A program made the translations under genes and the position numbers. Under the pieces are notes generated by a model, which worked only from the letters and a program-made list of their open reading frames with translations, made no database searches and had not been told where the DNA came from. A stretch of DNA of 64,000 nt from Acidimicrobiaceae bacterium (lineage in GTDB: Bacteria > Actinomycetota > Acidimicrobiia > Acidimicrobiales > RAAP-2), in the NCBI GenBank assembly GCA_003158855.1, contig PMLJ01000033.1:1-64000 (forward strand), in the 5' to 3' direction. Positions 53,337 to 60,923 of the stretch are shown one piece after another (position 1 is the first letter of the stretch; each line of letters opens with the position of its first letter).

Positions 53337-54853
53337 AGTGAACCCTTGGTGGAACGCACGAGCGAGCCATCACGGGTCATCGCCTGGGCGAGGGCGCGCC
53401 CGACCGCCTTGAACGACGCCTCGGCGACGTGGTGGGCGTTCTTGCCCGTGGCGGTCACGTGCAGCGTGATCCGCGCTGTCTGGGCGAGTGATTCGAACGC
53501 GTGGGCGGCCATGCCTGGATCGGGCGAGATCGAGATATTGGCCGTGGCGCGACCCGACAGGTCCACCACCGCGTGCGCAAGCGCTTCATCCATGGGAACT
53601 CGCGCCTCGCCGTAACGGGTGAGGCCGCGGCGGTCGCCGAGCGCCATGTCGAGCGCCTCGCCGAATGTGCGCATCATGTCCTCGACGGTGTGGTGGTCGC
53701 CGGTCTCGAGGTCTCCGACACCTTCGAGTCGAAGGTCCATGCCTCCGTGAAAGGCCAACTGGGTGAGCATGTGGTCGTAGAAGCCCTCGCCGGTGTGGAC
53801 GTAGACGCGCCCCTCGCCGGGAACCCGCAATCGAACGGTGAGAAGGGTTTCGGCGGTGGCGCGACGGTGGCGCAGCGACGGCGTCGGCATGGCTTCGCCC
53901 TTCAGCTCGGCACGCAGCGCGTCGAGCAGCACGTCGTCGTCCAACTCGTCTCGGACACTGATGCGCAGACCGCCTGAAAACGCCCGCACGATCACTCCGT
54001 GGGGCATCAATCGGTCGACGATGTCCTGGGGGTTGTCCATCGGGATGTAGAGGAAGTTCGTGTACGAGCGCAGCGGCACCAGCCCCAGCGCGCTGAGCTC
54101 GGCCGACAAGCGCTCACGCTCGGCGATCTGGCCCGAGACGTCGACCGGCGTGGCGAGCGCGGCGAGCGCGAGTGACGCCGAGAGCGACGATACCGAGAGC
54201 GGGGCCTGGCGCGACGTGATGACCGCCGTCAGCTCGGGAGTGGCGATGGCGTAGCCAACGCGCGCCCCGGCCAGGCCGTAGGCCTTGGAGAACGTGCGCA
54301 GCACGATCGCCCCGTCGACCACCCGGTCGAGAGCGTCGACGCCCGCGTACTGGGCGTAGGCCTCATCGATGATGAGCTGTCCCGGCACGTCGGGAATGTC
54401 GGGCAACTCGCCGGTGGGGTTGTTCGGGCGGCACACGAACACGAGGTCCGCCTTCTCGGGATCGTCGATGACGGTCGCCCCAGCCATCAGCGCCGCGTAG
54501 CGGTACATCGAATACGACGTCGTCGGCACCGTCGCGACCGTGCCGCCCTCGGCGAAGATGCGAGCGAGCAGCACGATGAACTCGTCGCTGCCGGCCCCGA
54601 GCGAGATCTGGTCGAGTCCGACGCCGTGGTGGGAGGCGATGGCTCGGCGAAGGGGCTCGTAGCGACCACGGTCGTATTCGTTGATGTCCGCGAGCGCTCT
54701 CGCGAGTGCGGCGGGCCGGGCGCTCGCGGGCGGCGTCGGCGGGACGTTGCCGTCGAATCGGATGATGGAACGAGCATCGATTCCGACCTGCGCGGCGATG
54801 ACTTCATTCGAGGGTGGCCACTGGTAGGCGTCGAGGGCGACTGGCTTGTTCAT
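53333..54853 (-). CDS. hisCB: Fused histidinol-phosphate aminotransferase / imidazoleglycerol-phosphate dehydratase
   Basis: One uninterrupted frame of 506 aa joins two enzymes. Residues 1 to about 320 are HisC: FDGNVPPTPP, SLGAGSDEFI, CRPNNPTGELP, and the PLP lysine Lys190 in RTFSKAYGLAGARVGY. Residues about 326-506 are HisB: GFYDHMLTQLAFHGG (357-371), DHHTVEDMM (386-394) and KNAHHVAEASFKA (471-483) hold the manganese ligands. The two activities are steps 7 and 6 of the pathway, so the substrate of one is the product of the other. A Met at 322 could allow separate HisB translation, but no stop lies between. It overlaps hisD and hisH by four bases each. Confidence 0.96.
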   Translation of the reverse strand: MNKPVALDAYQWPPSNEVIAAQVGIDARSIIRFDGNVPPTPPASARPAALARALADINEYDRGRYEPLRRAIASHHGVGLDQISLGAGSDEFIVLLARIFAEGGTVATVPTTSYSMYRYAALMAGATVIDDPEKADLVFVCRPNNPTGELPDIPDVPGQLIIDEAYAQYAGVDALDRVVDGAIVLRTFSKAYGLAGARVGYAIATPELTAVITSRQAPLSVSSLSASLALAALATPVDVSGQIAERERLSAELSALGLVPLRSYTNFLYIPMDNPQDIVDRLMPHGVIVRAFSGGLRISVRDELDDDVLLDALRAELKGEAMPTPSLRHRRATAETLLTVRLRVPGEGRVYVHTGEGFYDHMLTQLAFHGGMDLRLEGVGDLETGDHHTVEDMMRTFGEALDMALGDRRGLTRYGEARVPMDEALAHAVVDLSGRATANISISPDPGMAAHAFESLAQTARITLHVTATGKNAHHVAEASFKAVGRALAQAMTRDGSLVRSTKGSL

Positions 54854-55908
54854 CGACGGGCCGTCGCCTTGTGCGCGGGCATTCCCTCAAGTTCGGCCAA
54901 GGCCTCGATGACCGGAGCCAGCCTCTCAAGGCCCTCCTTCGTCACGCGCTGCACGGTGACCGTCTTCATGAACGCCTCGAGCCCGAGACCTCCCGTCGAC
55001 TTCGACCATCCTCCCGTCGGCAGCACGTGATTGGCGCCAGTCGCGTAGTCGCCGGCGGGAACGGGCGAATAGGGACCGACGAACACAGCGCCGGCGTTGC
55101 GGATGCGTCCCGCGAGGGACTCCGCGCGAACGCCGAGCAGCGCCACGTGCTCGGCGGCGTAGCCCTCGATCGCGGCGAGCGCCGCATCGAGGTCCTCGCC
55201 CACCCGCACTACGAAAGCGCGCGAATCGGGTCCGTGCTCCATCTGGGCGGCCAGTTCCTGCTGAATGATCTTCTCGTCGAATCCCTCGTCGGCGACCACG
55301 ACGACCTCGCTGGGGCCAGCGGGCAAGTCAATGGCGACGTCACGACTCACCAGCAGCTTCGCAGTGTTCACGGCTCCTCCTCCGGGGCCAAAGATCTTGT
55401 CAACCGGCGCGATCGACTCGGTGCCGTAGGCCATCGCGGCGATGGCCTGCGCCCCGCCAATGGCCCACACCTCGTCAATACCGAGCAGCGCCGCCGCGGC
55501 GGCGACCGCCGGCGCTCCGCTCGGCGGCGTGCAGACGACGATTCGCTCGACGCCGGCGACCTGGGCCGGAACTGCGCCCATGATGAGCGACGAGACGAGG
55601 CCCTTCGGCACGTAAATGCCCACCGATCGAAGCGGGGTCCAGCGCCGCTCGAGCGTGACGCCGGGCGAAACTTCGAGCATCAGGTCGCTCGGACGCTGGG
55701 CGGCGTGCCAGACACGCACCGACTCCGCCGCGGCGAGTATCGCCGCGGTCGGAATGTCCCCGTACGCGACCGCCCTCTCGGGCTTGGCGGAGGTGGTCGC
55801 GTCAAAGAGCTGCGACCACTCGACGAGGGCGGCGTCGCCACGATCACGGACGTCCTGGACGACCTCTTCAATTGAGATCTTCCGGTCGGTCTGCACAGGT
55901 TTGCTCAT
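54850..55908 (-). CDS. hisD: Histidinol dehydrogenase, compact form
   Basis: A protein of 352 aa, against about 430 in most bacteria. All key residues are seen: Gln222 and His225 (QMEHGPDS), Glu253-His254 (AAEHVALL), Asp287 (GDYATGANH) and His346 (PAHKAT), plus KIFGPG and LPAGPSEVVV. The N-terminal tail is shorter by about 40 residues and a segment of about 35 is missing before the Glu-His pair, where the E. coli protein has LPRAETARQAL and following residues. It oxidises histidinol to histidine with NAD+. Overlaps with hisG and hisCB are four bases each. Confidence 0.95.
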   Translation of the reverse strand: MSKPVQTDRKISIEEVVQDVRDRGDAALVEWSQLFDATTSAKPERAVAYGDIPTAAILAAAESVRVWHAAQRPSDLMLEVSPGVTLERRWTPLRSVGIYVPKGLVSSLIMGAVPAQVAGVERIVVCTPPSGAPAVAAAAALLGIDEVWAIGGAQAIAAMAYGTESIAPVDKIFGPGGGAVNTAKLLVSRDVAIDLPAGPSEVVVVADEGFDEKIIQQELAAQMEHGPDSRAFVVRVGEDLDAALAAIEGYAAEHVALLGVRAESLAGRIRNAGAVFVGPYSPVPAGDYATGANHVLPTGGWSKSTGGLGLEAFMKTVTVQRVTKEGLERLAPVIEALAELEGMPAHKATARR

Positions 55909-56762
55909 GGCACCATCCGTTCAACGGGCAGCGTGAGAATCGATCTCGCGCCGCAGGCCTTCAGTTTCGGCAACAGCGACCAGATATCGGCCGAGGGAAC
56001 GAGCGCGTGCACCGCCACCAGGCCCGAGGTCGCGAGGTCCATCACGGTAGGCGAGCCCGAGGTCGGCAGCAGCCCGAGAACGTCGCCCAGGCGATCCTTC
56101 GCCACGTTGCAGAGCAGGTAACGGTTCGCGCGCGCGTTGATGACTGACCCGAGCACTGTAGTGAGCGTGCTTCGAGCCTCCAAGTCGGTGGAGCCCTTCT
56201 TGCCTACGAGCACCGCCTCTGATTCGAAGAGAACGCCGAGCGAGCGAAGGCCATTCGTTCGTAGCGTCGAACCCGTCGATACGAGGTCGATGATCGCGTC
56301 GGCGAGTCCCAGGCGTGGGGAAATCTCCACGGAGCCCGCTACCCGCACGAGCTCCGCCGTTATCCCGCGCGCGGCGAGCATCTTGGCTGCGGTGCGCGGG
56401 TGCGAGGTGGCGATGCGTCGCCCCTCGAGGTCTTCGATGCTCGTCGCACTGTCCTCCATGGATACCGCCGCCTGCAGCGAACAGGTTCCGAAGCCGAGGC
56501 GAAGGAGGACTTCGACGTCGCTCTCGCGCTCGGAGACCAGGTCCAGTCCCGTGATGCCGCAGTCAACGACTCCGTCCTCCACGTACTCGGGCACGTCGTC
56601 GGCGCGCACGAAGAGCAGATCAATATCCGCGTTGCGACAGTGCGCCTGGAGGACCCGCTCGCCTGGTTCCTGGGGGGCGACCCCGCTCGCTTCAAGCAGC
56701 AGCCACGACGGCTCGCGCAGGCGACCCTTCGACGGCAGTGCCATGGTTAGACGACGACTCAT
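55905..56762 (-). CDS. hisG: ATP phosphoribosyltransferase, long form
   Basis: A protein of 285 aa. ALPSKGRL, DCGITGLDLV, IATSHPRTA and the PRPP loop DLVSTGSTLRTNGL identify HisG; the C-terminal part of about 75 residues is the regulatory domain that binds histidine in the long, HisZ-independent form. It catalyses the committed step. It follows the TrpR-like regulator with a four-base overlap. Confidence 0.96.
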   Translation of the reverse strand: MSRRLTMALPSKGRLREPSWLLLEASGVAPQEPGERVLQAHCRNADIDLLFVRADDVPEYVEDGVVDCGITGLDLVSERESDVEVLLRLGFGTCSLQAAVSMEDSATSIEDLEGRRIATSHPRTAAKMLAARGITAELVRVAGSVEISPRLGLADAIIDLVSTGSTLRTNGLRSLGVLFESEAVLVGKKGSTDLEARSTLTTVLGSVINARANRYLLCNVAKDRLGDVLGLLPTSGSPTVMDLATSGLVAVHALVPSADIWSLLPKLKACGARSILTLPVERMVP

Positions 56763-57073
56763 TTGCGACCTCGCTTCAGAACGACCTTGTAGCCACCTTC
56801 GCCGTAGCGGAGCCAGTGGGCGACCCGCGTCACCGTGGCAGTTGACGCGCCGGTGCGCCGGGAAATCTCCTGGTAGGGGACCGCCTCATCGACGAGGCGC
56901 GCGACCTGGAGCCGCTGGCCCATGGCGTCGAGCTCGGTCGTCGTGCACAGGTCGCGCAGGAACGCGACGACTGTCTTAGGATCACGTAGGCGAACGAAGG
57001 CGTCGACGAGCTCGTCGAACCGCTCGGACGTTTCGGGGCGCGCTTGCGCTTCTTGTACTTTGCCACTGGTCAT
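56759..57073 (-). CDS. TrpR-superfamily regulator (YerC/YecD-like), probable histidine-pathway repressor
   Basis: A helix-turn-helix protein of 104 aa. FLRDLCTTTELDAMGQRLQV then PYQEISRRTGASTATVTRV is the TrpR/YerC DNA-binding pattern. It is the first gene of the his operon, overlapping hisG by four bases, and is divergent from hisA across only 30 bases. YerC-type proteins next to his genes have been proposed as HisR repressors (family knowledge); the gene order supports that here. TAGCAT lies six bases before its ATG. Confidence 0.9.
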   Translation of the reverse strand: MTSGKVQEAQARPETSERFDELVDAFVRLRDPKTVVAFLRDLCTTTELDAMGQRLQVARLVDEAVPYQEISRRTGASTATVTRVAHWLRYGEGGYKVVLKRGRK

Positions 57074-57103
57074 GCCCTCATGCTAACGTGCTACTACGCT
57101 GCT
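57074..57103. promoter_or_regulatory. Shared 30-bp control region of the his operon and hisA
   Basis: The 30 bases between the regulator ATG and the hisA ATG contain three copies of TAGCA on the minus strand (near 57081-57104) and the TAGCAT -10 box of the regulator gene (57080-57085). Any repressor bound here would affect both directions. There is no room for leaders, so the regulator mRNA is probably leaderless. Confidence 0.5.
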
Positions 57104-57796
57104 ATGCAAATCATCCCCGCCCTCGACCTCCTCGGAGACTACGCCGTCCGCCTGGAGCAAGGCGACTACGACCGCGTCCTCTTTCGCCAGCCCATCGAGG
57201 AGTTCATGGGACGGATTGTCGCCACCCGTCCTGAGCTGATTCACATCGTGGACCTCGAGGGGGCGCGCGATGGCGCACTGCGCAGCGAGGTGGTTCGGCG
57301 TTGCGTTGCGCTCGCGGATTCGATCCCCCTGCAGGTGTCGGGGGGAATCCGCTCGATCGAGAGCGCCCGGCTCGCACTCGACGCCGGAGCGTCGCGGGTC
57401 ATCGTCGCCACGGCGGTGTGGAGCGAGCCAACGGCGCTCGCCGACTACGTGAAGGCGCTCGGCGAGCAGCTCGTCGTCGCTTTGGATGTGCGTAATGGAC
57501 AGCTTGCCGTGCGCGGCTGGTTGTCCTCGACCGGCCTCAGCGTGGACGAGGCGCTCGAGCGATGCATGGTCAACGGGGTCACCCGCCTTCACGTCACCGC
57601 GATCGAACGCGACGGAACCATGAAGGGTCCCGACCTCGCCCTCTACGAGAGGGTGTGCGCGAGCGGGCTCGCAGTCGTCGCCGCGGGCGGGGTTCGCGAC
57701 GACCGCGACGTGGTCGCGCTCGAGCGGGTCGGTTGCGAGGCGGCGGTGATGGGGCTCGGGTACCTGTCCCGGTTGGGCCTCTCGCTCGACCCGTGA
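57104..57796 (+). CDS. hisA: Phosphoribosylformimino-AICAR ribotide isomerase
   Basis: A TIM-barrel protein of 230 aa. MQIIPALDLLGDYAVRLEQG carries the catalytic Asp8, then VDLEGARDG, VSGGIRSIESA, ALDVRNGQLAVRGW and VTAIERDGTMKGPD. It catalyses step 4. HisA is usually inside the operon between hisH and hisF; here it is separate and divergent. Whether it also does the TrpF reaction, as PriA does in other actinobacteria, cannot be told. The ATG at 57104 matches the family start. Confidence 0.93.
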   Translation: MQIIPALDLLGDYAVRLEQGDYDRVLFRQPIEEFMGRIVATRPELIHIVDLEGARDGALRSEVVRRCVALADSIPLQVSGGIRSIESARLALDAGASRVIVATAVWSEPTALADYVKALGEQLVVALDVRNGQLAVRGWLSSTGLSVDEALERCMVNGVTRLHVTAIERDGTMKGPDLALYERVCASGLAVVAAGGVRDDRDVVALERVGCEAAVMGLGYLSRLGLSLDP

Positions 57797-57894
57797 TTCA
57801 AGTGAATACTCCCTTATTAAAGGGACCTTTTCCTCTACGAGCCTTTGCTGACACTGCGCAAGAATGGACGAGTGGCAATTGAAAGGAACTACGT

Positions 57895-58440
57895 ATGAGG
57901 CGTAAGACATTGGACCTTCTACTCAACTGGGTTGGGCTGTTACTGACGGTGATGCTTCTCGTCGCCGGAACCGGGTTGGTGGTGGGCTACTCCTTTACGA
58001 GTTCCCAAGTGAAGTCACAGCTTCTTGAACAGAAGGTCTTCTTCCCCACGTCGACCCAGTCCGACTACCGCGATCTCGTGAAGGCCAACCAGACCAAGCT
58101 GGCGGGCGAGCAAGTTCTCACCGGATCGCAGGCTCAGATCTTCGCCAACGACATCATTGGTGTCGACACCACCGCAATTGCCGGCGGAAAGACCTACGCT
58201 CAACTCAGCGCAGCTTCGTTGGCCGACCCCTCGAACACCGCTTTGGCTAACCAGGTGAACCTCGTCTTCCGTGGCGACACCCTGCGTGGACTGCTCTTGA
58301 ACGCCTACGCCTTCGGGTTCATCGGCGTCATTGCTCTCTACGCGGCCATTGCTTCGTTCGCACTCGCGATACTGATGCTCATTCTGACTCTCCTCGGTGT
58401 GCGTCACTACCGCCAAGGCGATCCGTCAGACGTTGTTTAA
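57895..58440 (+). CDS. Membrane protein of unknown function with a large external domain
   Basis: A protein of 181 aa. One hydrophobic helix near the N-terminus (LNWVGLLLTVMLLVAGTGLV), an outside domain of about 90 residues beginning SSQVKSQLLEQKVFFP, and two helices at the C-terminus (about 135-172). Similar proteins are common in actinobacteria and some have been mislabelled LigA-type dioxygenases; there is no support for that name. AAAGGAA precedes the ATG and a perfect terminator follows. Confidence 0.82.
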   Translation: MRRKTLDLLLNWVGLLLTVMLLVAGTGLVVGYSFTSSQVKSQLLEQKVFFPTSTQSDYRDLVKANQTKLAGEQVLTGSQAQIFANDIIGVDTTAIAGGKTYAQLSAASLADPSNTALANQVNLVFRGDTLRGLLLNAYAFGFIGVIALYAAIASFALAILMLILTLLGVRHYRQGDPSDVV

Positions 58441-58458
58441 CATCGTCTGACTTTCCCC

Positions 58459-58492
58459 AAAAAAGCCCGGGCCCCCCCGCCCGGGCTTTTTT
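58459..58492. terminator. Perfect rho-independent terminator
   Basis: AAAAAAGCCCGGGC (58459-58472), loop CCCCCC, GCCCGGGCTTTTTT (58479-58492). A 14-bp perfect stem with a T-run, 18 bases after the membrane-protein stop. The leading A-run makes it usable on both strands. Confidence 0.95.
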
Positions 58493-58585
58493 GCCGTCCC
58501 TGGACGTTTGCCGCCGCAGTAACGAGGCCTTGGCAATGAACTCCATCCTGAAAATGCTCTTGGACCCACGTCGAGGACACGTGGC

Positions 58586-58591
58586 TAGCCT
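58586..58591 (+). promoter_or_regulatory. Candidate -10 box of the pirin gene
   Basis: TAGCCT, six bases before the ATG at 58598; a leaderless mRNA is predicted. Confidence 0.45.
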
Positions 58592-58597
58592 CGATTC

Positions 58598-59473
58598 ATG
58601 ACCCGGCTCGAAGTCACCACCAGTCGTGCGGCGACGGTTGGCGCCATGTCCGTTCGCCGGGCGCTCCCTCGAAAGGGGCATCGCACGGTCGGAGCGTGGT
58701 GCTTCGCCGACCACATGGGACCGGCGCAGGTGACCAAGGAACACGGTCTCGACATCGGACCCCATCCCCACATGGGGCTGCAGACCGTGACGTATCTGAT
58801 CAACGGCGAAGCCCTTCACCACGACAGCTTGGGCACTGAGCAGCTGATCACTCCCGGCCAGTTGAACCTCATGACCGCCGGCGATGGCGTCTCGCACTCC
58901 GAGGAGGCAACGAGGCAGTACGAGGGAACCCTGCAGGGCATCCAGCTCTGGATTGCCCAGCCCGACGCGACTCGTCATCTCGCTCCCGCTTTCGAGCACC
59001 ATGGCGACCTGCCCCGCATCGAGTTGAATGACACGAGCGCCACCGTCCTGGTGGGCGAGTTCTGCGGGGTCACGAGCCCCGCCCGCCACGACTCCGAACT
59101 GATGGGAACCGAGCTCAAGGTCAGCCGGCGTGCGAACTTCCCGCTTCGAACCGACTTCGAGTACGCGGCGATCGTTCTCGAAGGATCGCTGATGCTGAAC
59201 GGGATCTTCCTCGAGCCTGGACGCCTTGGCTACCTCGCTCCAGGGAGTGATCAGATCGAATTCGATGCTCTCGAACCCTCGAGGGTGATGCTTCTCGGGG
59301 GCGTTCCCTTTGAGAGTGAGATTCAGATGTGGTGGAACTTCGTCGCGCGCAGCCGCAGCGAGATCGACCAGGCATTCAGTTCGTGGCGCGACGACGATGG
59401 CCGCTTCGGCACGGTTGCGAGCAACTTGAACCGGGTCGACGCTCCCGCTCCGTTTTGGCGAGCACCCGAGTAG
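58598..59473 (+). CDS. Pirin family protein
   Basis: A bicupin of 291 aa. PHPHMGLQTVTYLI, ALHHDSLG and GDGVSHSEE hold the four metal ligands of the N-terminal cupin; the C-terminal cupin has VLEGSLMLNG and GRLGYLAPG. Pirins act as quercetinase-like dioxygenases or regulators; the role here is open. It is isolated by a terminator upstream and is convergent with the HxlR gene. Confidence 0.9.
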   Translation: MTRLEVTTSRAATVGAMSVRRALPRKGHRTVGAWCFADHMGPAQVTKEHGLDIGPHPHMGLQTVTYLINGEALHHDSLGTEQLITPGQLNLMTAGDGVSHSEEATRQYEGTLQGIQLWIAQPDATRHLAPAFEHHGDLPRIELNDTSATVLVGEFCGVTSPARHDSELMGTELKVSRRANFPLRTDFEYAAIVLEGSLMLNGIFLEPGRLGYLAPGSDQIEFDALEPSRVMLLGGVPFESEIQMWWNFVARSRSEIDQAFSSWRDDDGRFGTVASNLNRVDAPAPFWRAPE

Positions 59474-59527
59474 ACCGGTGGTTCCAATCGCCTCAACGAA
59501 GGTGTTGTCGAGTTCTCCCTGGGAGGC

Positions 59528-59911
59528 TCACCGGGCATCTGGCAGATTCTTGGCCGCCCACGCGCTCAGTTCAAACATCGCGGGCATCAAGGCCCGGCCG
59601 GACTCTGACAGTGCGTAGGACACCGAAACCGGGGGTCCCGACTCGACGGACCGCACTATGAGGCCGGCCCCCTGCAGTTCAGCGAGCCGGTCGCTCAACA
59701 CCGAGTCGCTGATTCCCTCGACGCGTCTCTTCAGGTCGGCGAATCCCGACTCCCCGTTCGCCAGCGTTCCGAGAATTACCCCACTCCACCGCTTGCCCAA
59801 GAATCCGAAGGCCCGGACCAGTGCCGCGTCGCAGTGGCGCAGCGACTCCTCGCACCCGGCCGGACCGGACAGCGTCCTGGTCCCAGCGGCGGTCTTGGGC
59901 GGCGGATTCAC
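59528..59911 (-). CDS. HxlR family transcriptional regulator
   Basis: A winged-helix protein of 127 aa. CDAALVRAFGFLGKRWSGVI and LKRRVEGISDSVLSDRLAEL are HxlR hallmarks, with a Cys-containing N-terminal helix (CEESLRHC) of the type that senses electrophiles or quinones. It is divergent from azoR and probably regulates it. GTG 59911 with GGGAAC upstream is the best start; the frame reaches 60286 by chance. Confidence 0.9.
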   Translation of the reverse strand: MNPPPKTAAGTRTLSGPAGCEESLRHCDAALVRAFGFLGKRWSGVILGTLANGESGFADLKRRVEGISDSVLSDRLAELQGAGLIVRSVESGPPVSVSYALSESGRALMPAMFELSAWAAKNLPDAR

Positions 59912-59944
59912 GTTCCCAACAGTAGTTCTGTGTCGACAGACCAA

Positions 59945-59976
59945 GTAACTCTGTTTTTCGAAGTTACATGTATAAT
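59945..59976 (+). promoter_or_regulatory. azoR promoter with a probable HxlR operator
   Basis: GTAACT (59945-59950) and AGTTAC (59962-59967) form a perfect inverted repeat with an 11-base spacer, directly upstream of TATAAT (59971-59976), the -10 box of azoR. No good -35 is visible, so the repeat sits where it would be. The leader then has GAGGAG before the ATG at 60012. Confidence 0.65.
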
Positions 59977-60011
59977 ACGAGTAATAGTCGATCAACCCTG
60001 AGGAGTTACCC

Positions 60012-60662
60012 ATGTCCCTTTTCCGCCTCGATGCCAGCATTCGCCCCGAAGGCTCGGCGAGCCGCGCCATTGGCGACATTGTCGAGAAGACGTGGCGCGA
60101 ATCCCAGCCTGACGCGACCATCACCCGACGGCACATCGGTCTGAATCCCCTGCCGTCAACCGCATGGGCCAACGCCGTATTCGCCAGCCACACCCCAGAG
60201 AGCGACCGTACGCCCGACCAGCGCGAAGCCGTGGCGCTCGCCGCGACCATCGTCGACGAGCTCCTTGACGCCGAGGCAATCCTCATCGCCGCTCCGCTCT
60301 ACAACTTCGGCATCTCCCAGCACTTGAAGGCGTGGGTTGACCTCGCGCTCACCGAGCCTCGCCTGGCGAGCGGCGCCGGCCAGCCTCTCGCCGGGAAGCC
60401 CGCCGTGCTCGTTGTGGTTCGCGGCGGCGCCTACGGACCCGGCACCCCTCGAGAGGGCTGGGATCACTCGACGGGTTGGATCCGGCGCATCCTCGAAGAC
60501 GTGTGGGGACTTGACCTTCGCATCGTCGAGCGCGAGTTCACGCTCGTGGGCCAGAATCCAGCATTGGACGAATTCACCGAGCTCGCAGCGGTCATGCGTC
60601 GTGACGCGGAGCACCTCGCCAACCACCACGGGCGCCACCTCGCATTGGCCGGAACGAAGTAA
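60012..60662 (+). CDS. azoR: FMN-dependent NADH azoreductase / NAD(P)H quinone reductase
   Basis: A flavodoxin-like protein of 216 aa. LDASIRPEGSASR is the FMN phosphate loop and AAPLYNFGISQHLKAWVD the FMN-contact motif, then RGGAYGPGTPREGWDHSTGW. AzoR enzymes reduce azo dyes and quinones and usually protect against thiol or quinone stress. The divergent HxlR gene is the likely regulator. A GGGGCTCGAGCCCC palindrome immediately follows its stop. Confidence 0.93.
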   Translation: MSLFRLDASIRPEGSASRAIGDIVEKTWRESQPDATITRRHIGLNPLPSTAWANAVFASHTPESDRTPDQREAVALAATIVDELLDAEAILIAAPLYNFGISQHLKAWVDLALTEPRLASGAGQPLAGKPAVLVVVRGGAYGPGTPREGWDHSTGWIRRILEDVWGLDLRIVEREFTLVGQNPALDEFTELAAVMRRDAEHLANHHGRHLALAGTK

Positions 60663-60676
60663 GGGGCTCGAGCCCC
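60663..60676 (+). terminator. Stem-loop after azoR
   Basis: GGGGCTCGAGCCCC, a perfect 14-base palindrome directly after the stop codon. No T-run follows, so it may end or protect the transcript. Confidence 0.4.
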
Positions 60677-60790
60677 GAAAGCAAGGCGAGTGAGCGACGC
60701 GGCGGTTCCAACGCCGAAGTGGAGCGGGCCCGACGATCCAGCGGCGCCCCTCTTGGCGCTGCAGCACGGGCGAACTCCAACGAGGAGGAC

Positions 60791-60892
60791 ATGGCGGTCA
60801 ACGGGTCGCACGTGTGGGCCACGATCCACGGCGGTAGCTCGATCACCGAGCTGAACGCTGGCGACGGAGCGTTGGTGCGCGTCATCACGTAG
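60791..60892 (+). pseudogene. Fragment of a YVTN/NHL-type beta-propeller protein
   Basis: A 33-codon frame reads MAVNGSHVWATIHGG, then SSITELNAGDGALVRVIT. The (V)DGTHVWV...SVTELNASDGxLVR repeat is typical of secreted beta-propeller proteins in actinobacteria. Only one blade remains, without signal sequence or other blades, although GAGGAGG lies just before the ATG. The rest of the gap 60677-60923 shows no gene. Confidence 0.55.
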
Positions 60893-60923
60893 CCCGTGCT
60901 CGTGCGGGAACGTCGTGACGGCG

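Noticed and set aside
57895-58440. Name LigA (aromatic ring-opening dioxygenase) used for similar proteins
   Set aside because: The protein has three membrane helices and no metal-binding His motif of LigA/LigB; the name is unsupported.
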